A stretch of DNA of 64,000 nucleotides from Bacteroidota bacterium (lineage in GTDB: Bacteria > Bacteroidota > Bacteroidia > UKL13-3): the NCBI GenBank assembly GCA_027484685.1, contig JAIXSO010000036.1:1-64000 (forward strand), written 5' to 3'. Numbering within the stretch: the first letter of the stretch is position 1; the number at the start of each line of letters is the position of its first letter. This document shows, piece by piece, positions 62,661 through 64,000 of the stretch. The notes beneath the pieces are model-generated. The model ran no database searches. It saw only the letters and a list, made by a program, of their open reading frames with translations, and was not told the DNA's origin. The translations under genes were made by a program, and so were the position numbers.

Positions 62661-62688
62661 GTAAAGACGTTTAATTAAACGTCTCTAC
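62661..62688. repeat. REP-like palindrome directly after the RAYT stop codon
   Basis: GTAAAGACGTTTAA pairs with TTAAACGTCTCTAC, a 28-bp palindrome with one mismatch (AAAG versus GAGA side). The first base follows the RAYT TAG stop directly. Confidence 0.9.
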
Positions 62689-62692
62689 GGAT

Positions 62693-62814
62693 GCGTATCA
62701 ACCTAAATTCGCTTTCACGACAGTATAATTAGGTATGCGCAATCATTTACCAATATTCAAAATTACATCATAAACAATACTACCAATTGGATGAATGATG
62801 AATATAATAGTTGA
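62693..62814 (+). pseudogene. Remnant of a second RAYT gene (C-terminal end)
   Basis: Translation gives AYQPKF, then after a frameshift near 62711-62713 FHDSIIRYAQSFTNIQNYII and NNTTNWMNDEY up to TGA at 62812-62814. This aligns with the intact RAYT end AWQPRFHDHIIRDAQSF.NIKKYIINNPINWKEDEY. The remnant starts next to the palindrome at 62661, so a tandem RAYT pair has decayed to one gene. Confidence 0.85.
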
Positions 62815-62818
62815 TTCT

Positions 62819-64000
62819 TTACAGTTGCTTTTTTAATAAATGAATCAATTCATCTACCTCGTGGGTGTTATTATAAATATGGGTGGATATGCGCAATGAA
62901 TTCAATCCATTTTCAGGAACTACGCGTATTTTTATTTTGTTATCATTTGCTGTTTGGTAAAATTTAGCTGATTCTATTCCTTTAATTTTAAACCCATTTA
63001 CTGCACATCTTGATTGTGGTTCGGTTGGGGTAATCAGTTCTATTTTATCGCCTAATTTCAGCAATTCATCTTGTGTGTATTTGCCTAAATAGTTAATGCG
63101 GTTGTAAATATTTTGTTGCCCAATGTTTTCAATAAAATCAATTGCTGCATCAACTCCTTTATACAAACCTAAAGATTGTGTTCCTCCATAATACCTGTGA
63201 GCAGAGGTGGCATAATTTTCCATTTTGGGCGGATTGCTCATCATATTCCATTTGTTATCATCGCCACCCGCACCAATAAAATAAGTTTGTAAAGTATCCT
63301 GAAAATCTTTTCGAATATAAATAAAACCTGTTCCTTTAGGGCCAAGCATCCATTTATGGCAACAACTTATATATACATCGCAACCAATTTGGTGTAAATT
63401 AAGTGGCATCATTCCAGCGCCATGAGCACCATCAATTACCGAAAAAATATTTTTACTTTTAGCTAAATTCACTATTTCTTGAATAGGGAAAATTTGGCCT
63501 TGAGTGCAAGGAATATGAGGCACTGCAATGGCTTTTGTTTTTTTTGTGATTAATGCTTCAATGCTTTTTAAAGTTTCAGCGGCAGTTAATGATGGCGTAA
63601 AAGTTTTTATTACTATACCATGAACTTTTTGTCTGTTAAGCCAAGGCAATGCATTGCCTACATGCTCATGCGTATTCATAATTACTTCATCACCTTTTTT
63701 TAATGGCAAACCCCAACAAGCTATGTTTATTCCTTCGGTTACATTATGGGTTAATGCTATTTCATCATCGTTTACATTTACAAATTTGGCAAGCTTGGTA
63801 GCGGTGTTTTCCCAACCGCTATAACTTCCTAGTTGGTCGCCATCCATCATTCCTTTTTTTACTGCTTCAATTACAGGGTAAGGCGATGGTCCCATGGTTC
63901 CATTATTCAAATAAATAAAGTCCTTACTTAAAGGAAATAATTGCCTAATGGTATGCCAATATTTTTCATCATTAAAAGCTACTTCTACACTGCCAGTATT
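62819..64000 (-). CDS. PLP-dependent aminotransferase class V (cysteine desulfurase-like), 5' partial
   Basis: The frame continues without a stop to the window edge (30 more codons past 63910, ending ...WHTIRQLFPLSKDFIYLNNGTMGPSP), so the start lies beyond 64000. The YLNNGTMGP opening, THNVTEGINIA, DGAHGAGM, the PLP lysine in SCCHKWMLGPKGTGFIYI and the late RISTHIYN mark a class V aminotransferase of the isopenicillin-N-epimerase/selenocysteine-lyase-like type. Relatives often carry a twin-arginine signal, but that end is outside the window. Substrate is unknown. Stop TAA-side ends 5 bp from the RAYT remnant. Confidence 0.9.
   Translation of the reverse strand, partial: NTGSVEVAFNDEKYWHTIRQLFPLSKDFIYLNNGTMGPSPYPVIEAVKKGMMDGDQLGSYSGWENTATKLAKFVNVNDDEIALTHNVTEGINIACWGLPLKKGDEVIMNTHEHVGNALPWLNRQKVHGIVIKTFTPSLTAAETLKSIEALITKKTKAIAVPHIPCTQGQIFPIQEIVNLAKSKNIFSVIDGAHGAGMMPLNLHQIGCDVYISCCHKWMLGPKGTGFIYIRKDFQDTLQTYFIGAGGDDNKWNMMSNPPKMENYATSAHRYYGGTQSLGLYKGVDAAIDFIENIGQQNIYNRINYLGKYTQDELLKLGDKIELITPTEPQSRCAVNGFKIKGIESAKFYQTANDNKIKIRVVPENGLNSLRISTHIYNNTHEVDELIHLLKKQL

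Larger units (their letters stand above)
61978..62688 (+). mobile_element. RAYT transposase with flanking and internal REP-like palindromes
   Basis: The unit runs from the palindrome at 61978 through the transposase gene to the palindrome at 62661-62688, directly after the stop codon. Palindromes all begin GTAGAGACG or GTAAAGACG and end CGTCTCTAC. A gene flanked by the palindromes it is thought to mobilise is the defining arrangement of RAYT/REP systems. Confidence 0.85.

Overview
The window looks like a chromosomal segment of a low-GC member of the Bacteroidota. Evidence: several secreted proteins carry type IX secretion (T9SS) C-terminal sorting domains (type A and gliding-associated CHU_C type); there is a TonB-dependent receptor with a carboxypeptidase-like N-terminal domain, a GldM-like domain protein, LytS/LytTR two-component proteins, a TAnnTTTG-type promoter box upstream of recF, and several TTG starts. 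No rRNA, tRNA or CRISPR array was seen. The species cannot be fixed from the sequence.

Layout. 1-5.2 kb: an array of tiny hairpins, then a minus-strand block (PKD/T9SS protein, M1 aminopeptidase, small cysteine-peptidase-like protein, pcm). 5.4-8.8 kb: a plus-strand surface-polysaccharide operon (Gfo/Idh oxidoreductase, lipoprotein, polyprenyl glycosylphosphotransferase). 8.9-12.8 kb: two T9SS-secreted proteins. 12.9-15.7 kb: recF, a lone receiver protein, queE. 15.7-17.9 kb: two tandem outer-membrane barrels and a GldM C-terminal-domain-like protein. 17.9-25.7 kb: a minus-strand SUF Fe-S assembly operon read as sufB, sufC, sufD, sufS, sufE and a DUF59 gene. It is interrupted by a four-helix-bundle gene, a GxxExxY gene, a small lipoprotein gene and many repeat tracts. 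26-29.7 kb: psd, rlmN, DUF1015. 30.4-34.3 kb: an accessory island with a zinc-ribbon protein, a Nudix hydrolase and a PLD-helicase-DUF3427 protein. 34.4-45 kb: tex, a giant T9SS beta-propeller protein, a barrel, a TonB receptor. 45-50 kb: signalling kinases. 50-54 kb: a photolyase operon divergent from a CarH-like B12 photoreceptor regulator. 54-62 kb: secreted proteins and a fused isobutyryl-CoA mutase (icmF). 62-64 kb: a RAYT transposase with its palindromes, then a PLP aminotransferase running off the end.

The most striking theme is the load of short repeats. A 28-bp perfect palindrome occurs inside the RAYT transposase gene and, identically and in frame, inside sufS; in both it encodes the peptide VETYNYTSLQ. 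Related palindromes flank the RAYT gene, and a decayed second RAYT end lies beyond. A different repeat is embedded in frame in icmF as [10 protein letters not shown] 16-nt mini-hairpin replaces the centre of a larger repeat at 28.28 kb. Repeat tracts also supply the last residues of SufS and SufE. These are physical traces of repeat mobility into essential genes. The best candidate for a less described multi-gene system is the Nudix/helicase pair at 30.8-34.3 kb, which has a 4-nt coupled overlap and resembles a compact anti-phage or DNA-processing module; that role is inferred, not shown.
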